Numbered from the stretch's first letter, positions 28,448 through 38,600 are shown. The stretch is DNA of 64,000 bases from Bacteriovoracaceae bacterium UBA6153 (GCA_002428265.1 DIUR01000010.1:1-64000); one strand, 5' to 3'. Numbers and translations: made by a program. Notes: a model not told the origin generated them from the sequence alone.

Positions 28448-31400
28448 GTTCAGTTGTCAGGTCTCCTAATCCAGAACAGTTAATTGCTATTAATCATAAT
28501 GGGGGAAAAATACTTTCTGCCGGAGCAGGCTCGGGAAAAACATTTGTTATTATCGAGCATATTATCACGTGGCTTGATCAGTTAAAAAACAAGACACCAG
28601 CAGCTGAATGGGCCCAAGTTATTCCATTTCAGTTACCTAAAGTTGTTTTGATGACATTCACCAAAAAAGCAGCTGGGGAAATGTCGATAAGAATGATGAA
28701 GAAGGTCGATGATCTATGCATTCTTCATGAGGACGATTCTGCGGGAGAGTTTTGGCAGATCATAAGACAATACCTAACAATGATGAATATCACGACGATT
28801 TCATCTTTTTGTCACCAACTCATCAGCCAAGGATACTTTGCTGAAGTTGGTAGTGATGTTCAAATTCTGTCAAATGTAGAGTTCAAAAATAAAATATCTA
28901 ACCTTTTTAATCTTTGGTTTATTTCAAAAAATGCAAATCTAGGCCAGGTGTTTCAGGCTAATTCTACAGCTTTGATAAATGCGATGATTGAAATCTATAA
29001 TTCGCCTGAATTAAGACTTATGTGGAAAGAGCCACTTGTTAAAACCACGGCTGCGAATGAATTGAATGACTACATTGAAAAAGTTATTGTCACGCTTGAG
29101 CTTCAAGAATTATTTGATGACTCCATTGACCTTACAGCAGAGACCAAGGAAAAAGATAAAGGCTGGTTTACGCTACTGCAAAGTTTTGATCAGCTAACAA
29201 AAACTACCGGAAGTCTTTCTTCTGGAAATTTCAAAGACTATGCACAATGGGCAACGAATATTGGAAGGCTTCCAGTTGCAGCGAAGGCCATGAGTGAAGA
29301 TCAAAAAGAAGCTCTTGTTAAGGTTAAGTCGCTGGTGTCAGAAATAAGAGATATCCAGGAAGATTTTTTAAACTTCATTGAGCATTATGACATTTACTGG
29401 TCATGGGTTGAGACTTTCCAGGATGTTTATAATTACATTGATCGCAATTATTTTATGGAAAAGGGATTTGCGTTCGCCGATCTCGAATATTATGCCTGCA
29501 TTGGATTGAGAAATGCAGAGGCCAGAGAAAAAGTAAAAAGTCATTTTGATTATTTTATCGTAGATGAATTTCAGGATACATCATCTGTTCAGTACGAAAT
29601 TTTGCGCCAGTTGATAGGTGGGGATCATAAGCGCTTATTCTGCGTTGGGGATAAAAAGCAGGCCATTTATGGTTTTAGAGGTGGTGAACTTCTAGTTTTT
29701 AATCAATGCGCAGAAATGTTGGGAAGTGAAAATAATATCTGGTTGAAAAATAATTTTCGCTCTCATGGAAAAGTTATCGATTTCAATAATCGCTTTTTTG
29801 AGCTGATCTTTCCATTAGGACATGGTTTTGAAGGGAGTGATCCTAACTCAGTTTTAATGGAAGCACAGACAATCCCCGACTCAAAGCAGTTTCATGGGGA
29901 AGTCGAGCGCTTAAAAACTGAAATCACCGGTCTTGAAACGGATAAAAAATTAGATTTAGAATATTATGAAGCTCAGGCACTATTTCAAACTGTCAAAGAA
30001 CTTTTGGCACGCGCAGAAATTGAAAATGTTTGTGTGTTATACCGTAAACTAAAACCGAGCTCAATTCTTCTGGATCTTCTGGCCAGCGAAGAAATTCCAT
30101 TCAGTGCACAGGTTAAAGTTGAATATGGCGAAGACCCAATCATTAATCTCTTTTTAAGATCCATTGAATTAAAGCTAAACCAAAATGATCCTAAAAAATT
30201 GGCATCGACTTATTTTCTGATGAACACATTGCTTGAAGTCCTCGAAGTTCATGCTGATGTGAAAGTCATTCAAGAAAGTTTTCTTGGCGACCTGAATATT
30301 CTAGGTCTAAGAATGGGCTTTCATAAATTGGTTTATTCATTAGGACTTAGTAATTCTCAATATCAGGAAAATAGTAAGCTCATTGACTCCATTTGCAGAG
30401 TTTGCAATGAAGACCCCATAAAAGTTTTTCATTTGCTCTCAAGTGAGAGTTCAGAAAAGTATTCCATGGAAGTTATGAATGGCGCTCGAGCAAAGAGAGT
30501 CATATTGATGTCCGCCCATGCCTCTAAAGGATTGGAGTTTGATGCTGTCTTGTTAGGTGGAATCCATAGCAATGGCTCGCAAATGGGAAAAACGGATACA
30601 ATTGGTAAATTTCCAAAAAGCTTTCGTTGGAAGAGAGTTTATAACCAAAAGAAATTTTATAAATCTCCTACCTATTACTTAGAAGCTGAAATTGATAAAG
30701 CTAAAGAATTTTCTGAAAGCAAAAGGCTGCTTTATGTGGCCTGTACGAGAGCAGTTAAGTACTTGGGATGGATTGATTTGTGGGCCAATCTCGCGGGCAA
30801 AATAAAAGAAATCTCTACTGGTGCAAATCACTGGATCACCGCCATGAGGCTAGGCCCGACTGATGAATTGTTGGTAACTGAAAAAAATATTCAGATTTCT
30901 AAAGTTGATGATTATAAGAATGTTGAAATCCCTTTGATCTTAAAAGATTCTTTGGGACTTATTGCGGTAAAAGAACAAGCTCGTCTTGGAGTATTTGCTG
31001 AAACTTCGGTTACAAAGCTTGCTCACTTGTCTCAATGCCCTTTTAAATTTTATCTTTCAAATATTTGTAAAATTACTCCTCCAAAAGCTGGAGTTCCATC
31101 ATTTCTTCTTTCAAACGATGATGAAGAAAGTATTGAAGAAGAAGAGATTTTCTATTCTTCTATGGAAAGGGGAACAAGAGTTCATGCCAATTTATCAAAA
31201 CTACTATTAGGTGAAATGCTTATTGAAGACGTAGAACCTATGGAAAAAGATAAAGTAGAGTGGGTTTTAAATGAAGCTAAAAAGATTTCGCTAGAAAAAA
31301 ATATTATCAGCGAAAAACAAATTAAATTCTCACTTTTTGGGCAGATGATCTCAGGGACACCTGATTTAATTTTTGAAAATGATGAAGAATTAATTGTCTG

Positions 31401-31701
31401 GGACTTTAAAACTGGAAGTCGGGATGAAGGCAATGAAGAGAGCTATTGGTTCCAGTTAATGAGCTATGCGTACGCCTATGCTAAGCTTAAGCAATTTACT
31501 CCGGAAAAAATGATACCCCTCACCTTGGTCTACGTAGATCAAAAAAAGCTAGTCACAAAAGATTTAAATTTTTCTCAAATTAGTGCTTTTCTCTTTGAGA
31601 AATGGACAAAAACAGAGTCGCTTAATCAAGTAAATTACTCTCATTGTAAGCATTGTGAGTACTCATCAATTTGCATTCACTATAAAAGTTCTGCTCCTTA
31701 G
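28444..31701 (+). CDS. AddA-like UvrD-family helicase-nuclease
   Basis: Superfamily 1 helicase with Walker A SAGAGSGKT (residues ~24-33), motif II FIVDEFQDTS, motif III GDKKQAIYGFRGG and motif V/VI (SAHASKGLEFD, LLYVACTRA). A C-terminal RecB-type nuclease follows, with DFKTGS and four Cys (865, 1068, 1071, 1077) arranged C...CxxCx5C. Bacillus AddA lacks the Fe-S cysteines, so this pair seems to have clusters in both subunits. ATG 28444 is preferred (SD AAGGGGAG) over the frame start at 28423. 1085 aa. Repair of double-strand breaks in place of RecBCD is inferred. Confidence 0.85.
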   Translation: MSSVVRSPNPEQLIAINHNGGKILSAGAGSGKTFVIIEHIITWLDQLKNKTPAAEWAQVIPFQLPKVVLMTFTKKAAGEMSIRMMKKVDDLCILHEDDSAGEFWQIIRQYLTMMNITTISSFCHQLISQGYFAEVGSDVQILSNVEFKNKISNLFNLWFISKNANLGQVFQANSTALINAMIEIYNSPELRLMWKEPLVKTTAANELNDYIEKVIVTLELQELFDDSIDLTAETKEKDKGWFTLLQSFDQLTKTTGSLSSGNFKDYAQWATNIGRLPVAAKAMSEDQKEALVKVKSLVSEIRDIQEDFLNFIEHYDIYWSWVETFQDVYNYIDRNYFMEKGFAFADLEYYACIGLRNAEAREKVKSHFDYFIVDEFQDTSSVQYEILRQLIGGDHKRLFCVGDKKQAIYGFRGGELLVFNQCAEMLGSENNIWLKNNFRSHGKVIDFNNRFFELIFPLGHGFEGSDPNSVLMEAQTIPDSKQFHGEVERLKTEITGLETDKKLDLEYYEAQALFQTVKELLARAEIENVCVLYRKLKPSSILLDLLASEEIPFSAQVKVEYGEDPIINLFLRSIELKLNQNDPKKLASTYFLMNTLLEVLEVHADVKVIQESFLGDLNILGLRMGFHKLVYSLGLSNSQYQENSKLIDSICRVCNEDPIKVFHLLSSESSEKYSMEVMNGARAKRVILMSAHASKGLEFDAVLLGGIHSNGSQMGKTDTIGKFPKSFRWKRVYNQKKFYKSPTYYLEAEIDKAKEFSESKRLLYVACTRAVKYLGWIDLWANLAGKIKEISTGANHWITAMRLGPTDELLVTEKNIQISKVDDYKNVEIPLILKDSLGLIAVKEQARLGVFAETSVTKLAHLSQCPFKFYLSNICKITPPKAGVPSFLLSNDDEESIEEEEIFYSSMERGTRVHANLSKLLLGEMLIEDVEPMEKDKVEWVLNEAKKISLEKNIISEKQIKFSLFGQMISGTPDLIFENDEELIVWDFKTGSRDEGNEESYWFQLMSYAYAYAKLKQFTPEKMIPLTLVYVDQKKLVTKDLNFSQISAFLFEKWTKTESLNQVNYSHCKHCEYSSICIHYKSSAP

Positions 31702-31779
31702 TTGCGAGTCATCACTCCTGTGTTAAAATAAATATAAATTCTTAACCTCAATGGTTGGTTCATTAAAAGCAGGATGCGT

Positions 31780-32493
31780 ATGAAATCAAAAGTTTTGGCT
31801 TCTTTAGTTCTATTCACGTTAGTTTTTACAACAAATTTATTCGCAAGTGAAAAAGACATTTACGAATTTTCATGGCTTGATCCTGACAAGGAAGTATTTG
31901 TTCTTCAAAATAGAAAATACAGAAAAGCTAATCGCGTTCACGTAAACGTTGGTGGTGGTATTACAACTTCAGGAGCGTTTGTTGATTCAACAGCGATTCA
32001 AGGAAGAGCAGGATACTTCTTCTCTGAAGATTTCGGATTCGAAGGGATTTATTCAAAAAACTCTGGGAAAGAAAACGATACAGCTAAAGGCGTACGTAAC
32101 AACAACCAGGGTGGATCGGGAACAACTCCATTTAGAAGAATTGTTGATAGCTACATGGGAGCTATGATTCTTTGGTCTCCGTTTTATAGCAAGATCAACA
32201 CATTCAATAGCATCGTGTATATGGATTGGATTTTTGGTGTTGGTTACGGGCAACTTAAAGAAAAAAATAACAAGCTTCGTTTTACTGTAGGTCAGTCTGC
32301 AGAAGGACAAGAAACTCTTGAAACTCACAGCGGAATTATGTGGGAAGCTGGGTTAAAGTTCTATCTATCTGAAAATTTCAACATCAGAACTGATTTAACA
32401 GCGATCCATTATAGTGCGGAAAATATTTCGACATCAGGTTCGACTTATAAATCGAACTACGATGCGACTGTGTCTCTAGGCTACTCATTCTAA
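31780..32493 (+). CDS. Outer-membrane beta-barrel protein of the Myxococcus/Bdellovibrio type
   Basis: After a signal peptide (MKSKVLASLVLFTLVFTTNLFAS) the mature N-terminus VFVLQNRKYRKANRVHVNVG and the following FSEDFGFEGIYSK match the outer-membrane barrel family that includes GltA/GltB-like proteins of myxobacterial gliding clusters. It ends in a terminal strand with C-terminal Phe (VSLGYSF), typical for BAM-assembled barrels. AGGA five bases before the ATG at 31780 supports that start over 31774. It heads a run with TPR proteins. Confidence 0.72.
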   Translation: MKSKVLASLVLFTLVFTTNLFASEKDIYEFSWLDPDKEVFVLQNRKYRKANRVHVNVGGGITTSGAFVDSTAIQGRAGYFFSEDFGFEGIYSKNSGKENDTAKGVRNNNQGGSGTTPFRRIVDSYMGAMILWSPFYSKINTFNSIVYMDWIFGVGYGQLKEKNNKLRFTVGQSAEGQETLETHSGIMWEAGLKFYLSENFNIRTDLTAIHYSAENISTSGSTYKSNYDATVSLGYSF

Positions 32494-32509
32494 TAAAGGA
32501 GAAGTGAAT

Positions 32510-33925
32510 ATGAAAAAATCATGCTTATTGCTCTTCTTGCTTACGATTGGAATGAACGCTCAGGCTTCAATTCAAGGTGCTCGAAGAATATATCAGGTTG
32601 GCGATAAATCCCGCTACCCACAACTTGCAGCTGAATTAGTACAAGAAAAAATGTACTTTAGCGCAGCTCCATTTATTAAAGAATATCTTGCGACCAGCAG
32701 AGTTAATGATGCTGCTGTTGATAAAGTTTTAGATGATGTTATTACTGCTGTTGGTGTAAAACAATTTGAAGTACTACCAGCTAACATCCTTGAAAAATCT
32801 AATGCTCCTACAGTTCGTTATATTTTAGCGAAAAAAGCTTTTAGAGCTGGGAAATTTGATCAGGCCATTAAGTATCTTGATCGCCGAATTGAAGACTGGC
32901 ATCCAGTTAAGCCTTTCGCACTTTTATTAGAAGCAAGTGCTTTGGCCGTAAGTAAAAGAGAAGATAAATCAAACGCAGTCTTTAGAGAGTGTATTGATGT
33001 TGCGAACTCTCAAATTAAAAAGACGGATAATAAAGACCGTATCAGACAGCTTCAAATTACGCGTGACTATTGCGTAGTGGGTATTCCAAGAGCTCAGTTT
33101 GCCCTTCAAAAACATGAAGAAGCAAACCTTTCATACCTTGATCTGCCAAAATCCTCATATATCTGGCCAGAAATTTTATTTGAAGAAGCATGGAATAGTT
33201 TTTATCTAAAAGATTACAATAGAACATTAGGAAAGCTTGTAACTTACAAGGCACCAGTTTTTAACTATACGTTCAATCCAGAAATTGAAGTGTTAAAAGC
33301 ACTTTCATATATGGAGCTTTGTCTTTGGGAAGATTCTAAAAAAGCGGTTGAAGGATTTTATAGCCAGTATGAAACTGACAACGTTGGATATAAAAAATTC
33401 ATCGATTCTTTAGGGAAAGACTACCGCCAGTATTACATGCTGGTAAAAGATCATGCTGATGGAAAATACAAAGAAAATAAAATTCTAAGTAATGCACTGG
33501 CAAACATTGGTAGAGACCCAGCTTACCTGGAGCTTTATAGTTCATTCAATAATGGACGTGACGAAATCGAAAGACTTAAAGGTCTTCCAAATGATGCGCT
33601 TAAGACAGCCCTTAATGAAAATTTAAGAGAGTCACTAAGCCTTCAAAGAAACCTGATCGGAAGTTATGTTCGCGGACAACTTCAGCTTTATGCTGCTCAA
33701 GTCGTAAGAGCTTTCGAAGATATGAGTTATATCAAGCTTGAAGTTTTATCTAAAAGAAAAACTGAGCTTTATGATGACGTCTCAATGCGTGAAACAGGAA
33801 GAGCGAGAGGTGATGTGGCCCACCTTCGCAGAACGGACAAACAATATTTTTGGACGTTCAATGGTGAGTTCTGGGCCGATGAATTAGGCGATTATGTCTT
33901 CTCTTTAAAATCGGAATGTAAGTAA
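32510..33925 (+). CDS. Periplasmic TPR-like protein
   Basis: Signal peptide MKKSCLLLFLLTIGMNAQA and about 450 residues of helical repeats resembling TPRs (for example RYILAKKAFRAGKFDQAIKY near residue 105). No catalytic motif. AAGGAG eight bases before the ATG at 32510 fixes the start; the GTG at 32504 lies too close. Placed 16 bases after the barrel gene and two before the next TPR gene, so it is probably part of an outer-membrane-associated complex. Confidence 0.7.
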   Translation: MKKSCLLLFLLTIGMNAQASIQGARRIYQVGDKSRYPQLAAELVQEKMYFSAAPFIKEYLATSRVNDAAVDKVLDDVITAVGVKQFEVLPANILEKSNAPTVRYILAKKAFRAGKFDQAIKYLDRRIEDWHPVKPFALLLEASALAVSKREDKSNAVFRECIDVANSQIKKTDNKDRIRQLQITRDYCVVGIPRAQFALQKHEEANLSYLDLPKSSYIWPEILFEEAWNSFYLKDYNRTLGKLVTYKAPVFNYTFNPEIEVLKALSYMELCLWEDSKKAVEGFYSQYETDNVGYKKFIDSLGKDYRQYYMLVKDHADGKYKENKILSNALANIGRDPAYLELYSSFNNGRDEIERLKGLPNDALKTALNENLRESLSLQRNLIGSYVRGQLQLYAAQVVRAFEDMSYIKLEVLSKRKTELYDDVSMRETGRARGDVAHLRRTDKQYFWTFNGEFWADELGDYVFSLKSECK

Positions 33926-33927
33926 TT

Positions 33928-36816
33928 ATGAAAAGAAAAACACTTCTAGTACTATGTTTAGGAATATTTTTAACTAATACTCTTGTGATTAACAAGGCCC
34001 ATGCTGATGTTGAGCAACGTAGGGCAGAGTTAATTAAAGTTCTGGATGAAGAGCTTAGAGAAGTGACTCGTCTCAATAAGCAGATCGGAGCTCAAAGACC
34101 CGATTTGATGTTAAGAATGGCCCAGGTCCTTCTGGAAAAAGCACGTCTACTAAAAGATTTGGAAAATCAGAAATACCTAGAAACCCCAAGTGCTCAAAGA
34201 GAGAAGTTAAATAAAGATCAGGTTTATAAAGAATCTAGAAGATACTTTGATCAAGCACAAAAGACAGTTTTAGTTCTTCTTAAAAAATTTAAAAAATTCG
34301 ATGAGAAGGGGGACGCTTATTATATCCTTGCTTACAACGCAAAAGAGTTAAAACAAGAAGAGCAGTCTAAGAAGTTTTTTCAAAAGGCCCTTGAAGAATC
34401 TAAGAGTGGTTCAGTCGTAGCCGATAAATCTCGTATTGCGCTTGCTGAAATTTATTTCAATAAAGGATCTTTCGATAAATCGATGGCCCTTTATGAAGCT
34501 GCTTTGAAAAACAAGCGTGATAAATGGTGGACGAAAGATGCTTTTAACCTGGCATGGTCATACTTTAAAATGGGAAGATATGATAAGGCCATCGATACGA
34601 TGACAGAATCGTATGAACTATCAAAAAATCCTAAATTCATTGATATGTCTAAAAGTATTGAAAGAGATCTTGCATTCTTTTATACGGAAGCAGGTAAGTC
34701 GAACGAAGCCATCGCATTCTATAAAAAGAATGGAAAAAGTGTATCAGACATTATGTTAAAAGTAGGGCGCTACCTTAAGACTCAAGGTAAGTTTGCTGCT
34801 GCTGAAAAAACTCTTGGAGAAGCACTTCAGTATAAAACAAGTGAGAAAGAAGAAATTGAACTCAATATTGAATTGATCAGTTTATATGAGAAATTTGGTC
34901 GTGATCAAAAGCATCTAGAAACAAGTAGAGCTTTATCGGCACAGTTTTCTAAAGGAAATCTGACTCCGGATCAAGTTGAAATTTTAAAGTTTAACGTTGA
35001 TAAAATGTCAGCTCTTATTCAGCAACAGCTGGTATCTAAAACTTACGAGAATCAAGAAAAGATTCGTGAAGCAAAAGCAGCAGCAGCAAATGAATATTTC
35101 ATGATGAGTGCTCTGGTTTCTCCAGAGAAAGCTCAGGTTGCTTACTTCCATGCAGGAGAGACTTATTTTGCTATCGGTAAATTTGATAAAGCAGTGCCTC
35201 TTTATGCAGAGTCGATTAAGCGCGCTCAGTTAAATAAAGATAAAAAAACTGAAGGCCAGGCCAGCAATGCGATGATGGTTTCTCTTGGTAAAGGTGTTAA
35301 TAAGAAAACGACAGAGGATTACCTAATTCCAGCTTACGAAGGATTTCTTTCAGTTGAGCCAAAAGGTGATAAATCATCAGTCGTTTATCAAAGATTATTC
35401 TCAGCTCAAATGGGAAAAAAGAATCTTCCAGCAGCTGAAAAAGTTTTAATGAACTACAAAGCTAATTTTCCGGGAGAAGTAGACACTCAGGAAAAAATGC
35501 TTGCTCAGGTTATGGATTACTACAAAGACACGGGTGACAAAGTTGCTCTAGGTAACTGGGCAAAACGAATTGAAGCCAATGAGTTCAAAGTTAATCCAGA
35601 GTATGCATCAAAAGTTAAAACTCTAGTGCTTGGAATGCAGTTTGAAAAAGTTGAACAAGCAAGTGTGAAAGGCGATAAGCGCGGAGCACTTAAAGGATAT
35701 TTAGAGATTTATAAATCTCCTGAAACTGATAATGAAGCGAAGAAAACTGCTGCTTATAATATTGCAGTTCTTTTTTATGAGACAGGTGATTGGAAACAAA
35801 TGCATGCATGGTCAGACCGTGCAGTAAGTATGATGACTCCGGCCGAAATTAATAAGTTTGAAAAAGATTTCATTTTGTTTACAACTGATTTATTTCAACG
35901 TCGTCAGTTTGCTGAGTCTGCAGCTTTAAGTGAAAAGATTTTTGATAAAATTTGCACAAGCAATTCGAAAAGCACCAAGATTTTCTTTAAGAACGCGAAC
36001 GTTATTTATCTGGCCGATAAGCAATTTGATAAGAGTTTAGCTCTTCTTGGAAAAGCTCCTAAGTGTGGATTAGGTAACGATGTTATCTTGCCTGGATACT
36101 TAGATCATTTAACAGAGCTAGCTGCTTCAAATAAATGGGGATCTTTTAACGAAGTCATCAAGAATTTAGAATCTTCTAAAGAAATGTGGCCACAGTTAAT
36201 CTATCCATCAAGTTTGCTTGCTAGCGAATTGGAAAATATCGGAAGACCAGATGATGCAAGAAAAGTAAGAGCAAAGATGGTTACTTATTATGAATCTGCT
36301 AGAAAATCGAAAATGGATGTTCCACTTGAAGGTTTAGATGCAATTTCATTAATTAGATTAACTTCACTAGAAGAACAAGTTAACAAGTTAAACTCTATGA
36401 AGTTAGCGTTTCCTGAAGCTGAGTACAACAAAATGCTGAAAGCGAAATTTGTTATGCTTGATAAGATCACAACTGAAGCTATTTCAATTGCTGAATTAGG
36501 ATCGGGGATTGGTATTGTTAGAGCGTACAGAATTATCGTTGAAGCTCATGAGTCTCTTCGCAATGAAATGATTGGCTTTACTCCAGAAGGAAAATCTCCA
36601 GAATACGTAAGCTCTTTTCAAAAAGGGATGGTTAAAACCAGCGCTCCTCTAGAAAAGCAAGCTCAGGATTTTAGAGAGACAGCAATTAAGAAAATCGAAA
36701 AAGAAAATATTTTATCTTCAGACAATGGTTGGTTCCTATCTCGCAATACGGCCTTGATTCCTGAATACTTTAATGACAAAGGGAATGTGCTGATGGATAA
36801 GGCAGGTGCAAAATGA
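33928..36816 (+). CDS. Large periplasmic TPR protein
   Basis: A 962 aa protein with a signal peptide (MKRKTLLVLCLGIFLTNTLV...AHA) and an early helical region (residues ~28-110) rich in charged residues, possibly coiled coil. Many TPR-like repeats follow (for example YYILAYNAKELKQEEQSKKF and AYFHAGETYFAIGKFDKAVP). Its size and setting resemble GltD/AgmU-type TPR proteins of the Myxococcus gliding apparatus, but that equivalence is inference. The end overlaps the next gene by four bases. Confidence 0.68.
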   Translation: MKRKTLLVLCLGIFLTNTLVINKAHADVEQRRAELIKVLDEELREVTRLNKQIGAQRPDLMLRMAQVLLEKARLLKDLENQKYLETPSAQREKLNKDQVYKESRRYFDQAQKTVLVLLKKFKKFDEKGDAYYILAYNAKELKQEEQSKKFFQKALEESKSGSVVADKSRIALAEIYFNKGSFDKSMALYEAALKNKRDKWWTKDAFNLAWSYFKMGRYDKAIDTMTESYELSKNPKFIDMSKSIERDLAFFYTEAGKSNEAIAFYKKNGKSVSDIMLKVGRYLKTQGKFAAAEKTLGEALQYKTSEKEEIELNIELISLYEKFGRDQKHLETSRALSAQFSKGNLTPDQVEILKFNVDKMSALIQQQLVSKTYENQEKIREAKAAAANEYFMMSALVSPEKAQVAYFHAGETYFAIGKFDKAVPLYAESIKRAQLNKDKKTEGQASNAMMVSLGKGVNKKTTEDYLIPAYEGFLSVEPKGDKSSVVYQRLFSAQMGKKNLPAAEKVLMNYKANFPGEVDTQEKMLAQVMDYYKDTGDKVALGNWAKRIEANEFKVNPEYASKVKTLVLGMQFEKVEQASVKGDKRGALKGYLEIYKSPETDNEAKKTAAYNIAVLFYETGDWKQMHAWSDRAVSMMTPAEINKFEKDFILFTTDLFQRRQFAESAALSEKIFDKICTSNSKSTKIFFKNANVIYLADKQFDKSLALLGKAPKCGLGNDVILPGYLDHLTELAASNKWGSFNEVIKNLESSKEMWPQLIYPSSLLASELENIGRPDDARKVRAKMVTYYESARKSKMDVPLEGLDAISLIRLTSLEEQVNKLNSMKLAFPEAEYNKMLKAKFVMLDKITTEAISIAELGSGIGIVRAYRIIVEAHESLRNEMIGFTPEGKSPEYVSSFQKGMVKTSAPLEKQAQDFRETAIKKIEKENILSSDNGWFLSRNTALIPEYFNDKGNVLMDKAGAK

Positions 36817-37745
36817 AAAAATTACTACCACTAATTATTTTAATACTGGCATCTTGTTCGACAACGCCAGATAAAGCCTCAAGAGAGATTGCTTCAAGCA
36901 AAAGAGCGGTAAGCTCTGAAGAAGACTTTTCATGGGTTGAGCAACTTAACTTTGATAAAAAAACAGAAGAAAAATATAGAGCGGATAAAGATGAATTTGA
37001 TTTTTCATCTTCTGATGAATCATCACATGCACTATTAAAAGAGTCTCTGACTTCATTGCCGGCCGCGAAGCTGGAAGAGACTGTCAGTAAAACTGATGAC
37101 CCTTTAATGATTATCAACATTAAATGTTATCAGGGGAAATTTGATGAGGCCCTAAAGATTGCAGACGACCAGTATTCAAAATACAAAGCCAATACTAGTT
37201 ACTGGAATCAACTTGGGACTTGTTACTTTTTAAAGTCAGATTTCGCAAAGGCCATTTTGTTTTATAATAAGTCACGCGACCTAGACGCGAAATTTGTCCC
37301 ACCTGTTAATAACCTTGGTGTTGTTTATCAGAAACAAGGCAAGTTCCAAAAAGCACTTTCAGCGTTTAAACTCGCTGCTGACTTGAATACTTTTGCAGTC
37401 ACTCCAACTTACAATCTGGCGCAATTATATTTACGCTTTGGAACTGTTGGTAAAGCCTTGCCAATTTTCCAGGGGCTTCAAAAGCGTAGTCCTAAAGACG
37501 TTGAAGTAAGTTCTGCTCTGGCATCTTCTCATTTAATCAAGGGAGATTACCAGTCGGCCGCAGATATCTACGCTCGCTTTGATAAATCAACTCTGGCGCT
37601 TCCATCTGTTGGTTTAAATTATGCGGTTACATTAAAATTATTAAATCGTCCTATAGATGCACAAACAGTTTTTGGAAATGTGAGTTCATCGTCAGGGCCA
37701 ATTGCCGAATATGCACAGAAAGTTGAAAAATTTATCAGGAATTAA
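36813..37745 (+). CDS. TPR lipoprotein (GltE/AglT-like)
   Basis: MKKLLPLIILILASC gives a clear lipobox with Cys15. A Ser/charged linker (about 20-90) precedes four or more TPRs (for example PPVNNLGVVYQKQGKFQKAL, then TPTYNLAQLYLRFGTVGKAL). 310 aa. The ATGA overlap with the preceding TPR gene indicates coupled translation. In Myxococcus, GltE (AglT) is a TPR lipoprotein beside GltD; the match in type and order suggests a related outer-membrane anchor. Confidence 0.7.
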   Translation: MKKLLPLIILILASCSTTPDKASREIASSKRAVSSEEDFSWVEQLNFDKKTEEKYRADKDEFDFSSSDESSHALLKESLTSLPAAKLEETVSKTDDPLMIINIKCYQGKFDEALKIADDQYSKYKANTSYWNQLGTCYFLKSDFAKAILFYNKSRDLDAKFVPPVNNLGVVYQKQGKFQKALSAFKLAADLNTFAVTPTYNLAQLYLRFGTVGKALPIFQGLQKRSPKDVEVSSALASSHLIKGDYQSAADIYARFDKSTLALPSVGLNYAVTLKLLNRPIDAQTVFGNVSSSSGPIAEYAQKVEKFIRN

Positions 37746-37748
37746 AAT

Positions 37749-38033
37749 ATGAAAACATCTCTAGCACTATTTTTTATTTTTCTTAGTTTAGGCGCTTCTG
37801 CTCAACAGGATATTCGCGAAGGGCAGGAAGTAAAAGTCGGAAACAAAAAAGTTATTTACACTTACAAGCAGTATGAGAAATTCGACTTCGATGATTTAAA
37901 CATCGAAGGGGATTCAGGCGCTCCAAGTGACATTTCCATTTCACCAATTCATGAAAAACGCTTTACGAATAGACTACCTTACAGAAAGTCTTTCACTGTA
38001 GAGATCAAAAAAGGTATCGAGCGCGTAAGATAG
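37749..38033 (+). CDS. Small secreted protein of the TPR/barrel cluster
   Basis: 94 aa with signal peptide MKTSLALFFIFLSLGASAQ. The mature part contains YKQYEKFDFDDLNIEGD and a basic C-terminal half (KRFTNRLPYRKSF). The pattern of an aromatic/basic strand, then acidic FDFDD and EG, then a basic block resembles short proteins encoded in myxobacterial gliding clusters, but I cannot name it. It lies three bases after the TPR lipoprotein and is the last gene of the run. Confidence 0.6.
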   Translation: MKTSLALFFIFLSLGASAQQDIREGQEVKVGNKKVIYTYKQYEKFDFDDLNIEGDSGAPSDISISPIHEKRFTNRLPYRKSFTVEIKKGIERVR

Positions 38034-38111
38034 GGCAGGTGGCATCCATTATTGGCATGCCCCCTCAGAAAGCCTTTTAACCTTTCATATACTTAGCTCT
38101 TCTTAAGGGCA

Positions 38112-38600
38112 ATGGACCGTGTTTTTGCCGATATCAGTTATACTAATCCCATGAATGTTTTAAAGAACCTATCGGGTATTCAACTCACGAGGATTAAACT
38201 AGCTCTGCTACTGGCCTTCAGTACATTGTTATTGTTTCAGTTCTTTATTGGTTTTGTGTCTTTCGAAGATTATCTGATTGGCTTTGTGTACATTCTTTTT
38301 TTAAACGATCTCTATATCAAAGTTAAAAAGCCTGATCTCTTATTTTATCACGACGAAAGAATCAAGCGCTCATTGATGTCGCTTATTTTTTTAGTGCTAT
38401 TTTTCTTACCGTTTCTATTGGATGCTTTTAATTTGAACGATACTACGAGAACGTTTATTTACCGCTTAGGCTTCATGCTTTGGGCCCAGGTGTTCTTGTT
38501 AGATGCATTTGTGAATTATCGCCAGACTCAGTCTAAGCAATGGCTCCTGATTACTAATATGGCGGCGCTGATGATTGTGATTGGGGCGTTTATAAATTAG
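38112..38600 (+). CDS. Small integral membrane protein, unknown function
   Basis: 162 aa with four predicted hydrophobic helices (about residues 30-50, 55-75, 88-106, 142-160). No motif recognised. Neither the ATG at 38112 (AAGGG too close) nor the ATG at 38151 has a well-placed SD; the latter would remove 13 hydrophilic residues. The stop overlaps the convergent gmhA stop by four bases. Confidence 0.5.
   Translation: MDRVFADISYTNPMNVLKNLSGIQLTRIKLALLLAFSTLLLFQFFIGFVSFEDYLIGFVYILFLNDLYIKVKKPDLLFYHDERIKRSLMSLIFLVLFFLPFLLDAFNLNDTTRTFIYRLGFMLWAQVFLLDAFVNYRQTQSKQWLLITNMAALMIVIGAFIN

Noticed and set aside
38033..38062. GGGCA...TGCCC inverted repeat after the small secreted protein
   Set aside because: Long irregular loop and no T run; not convincing as a terminator. 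GG and GC spacing (14) also rules out sigma-54.
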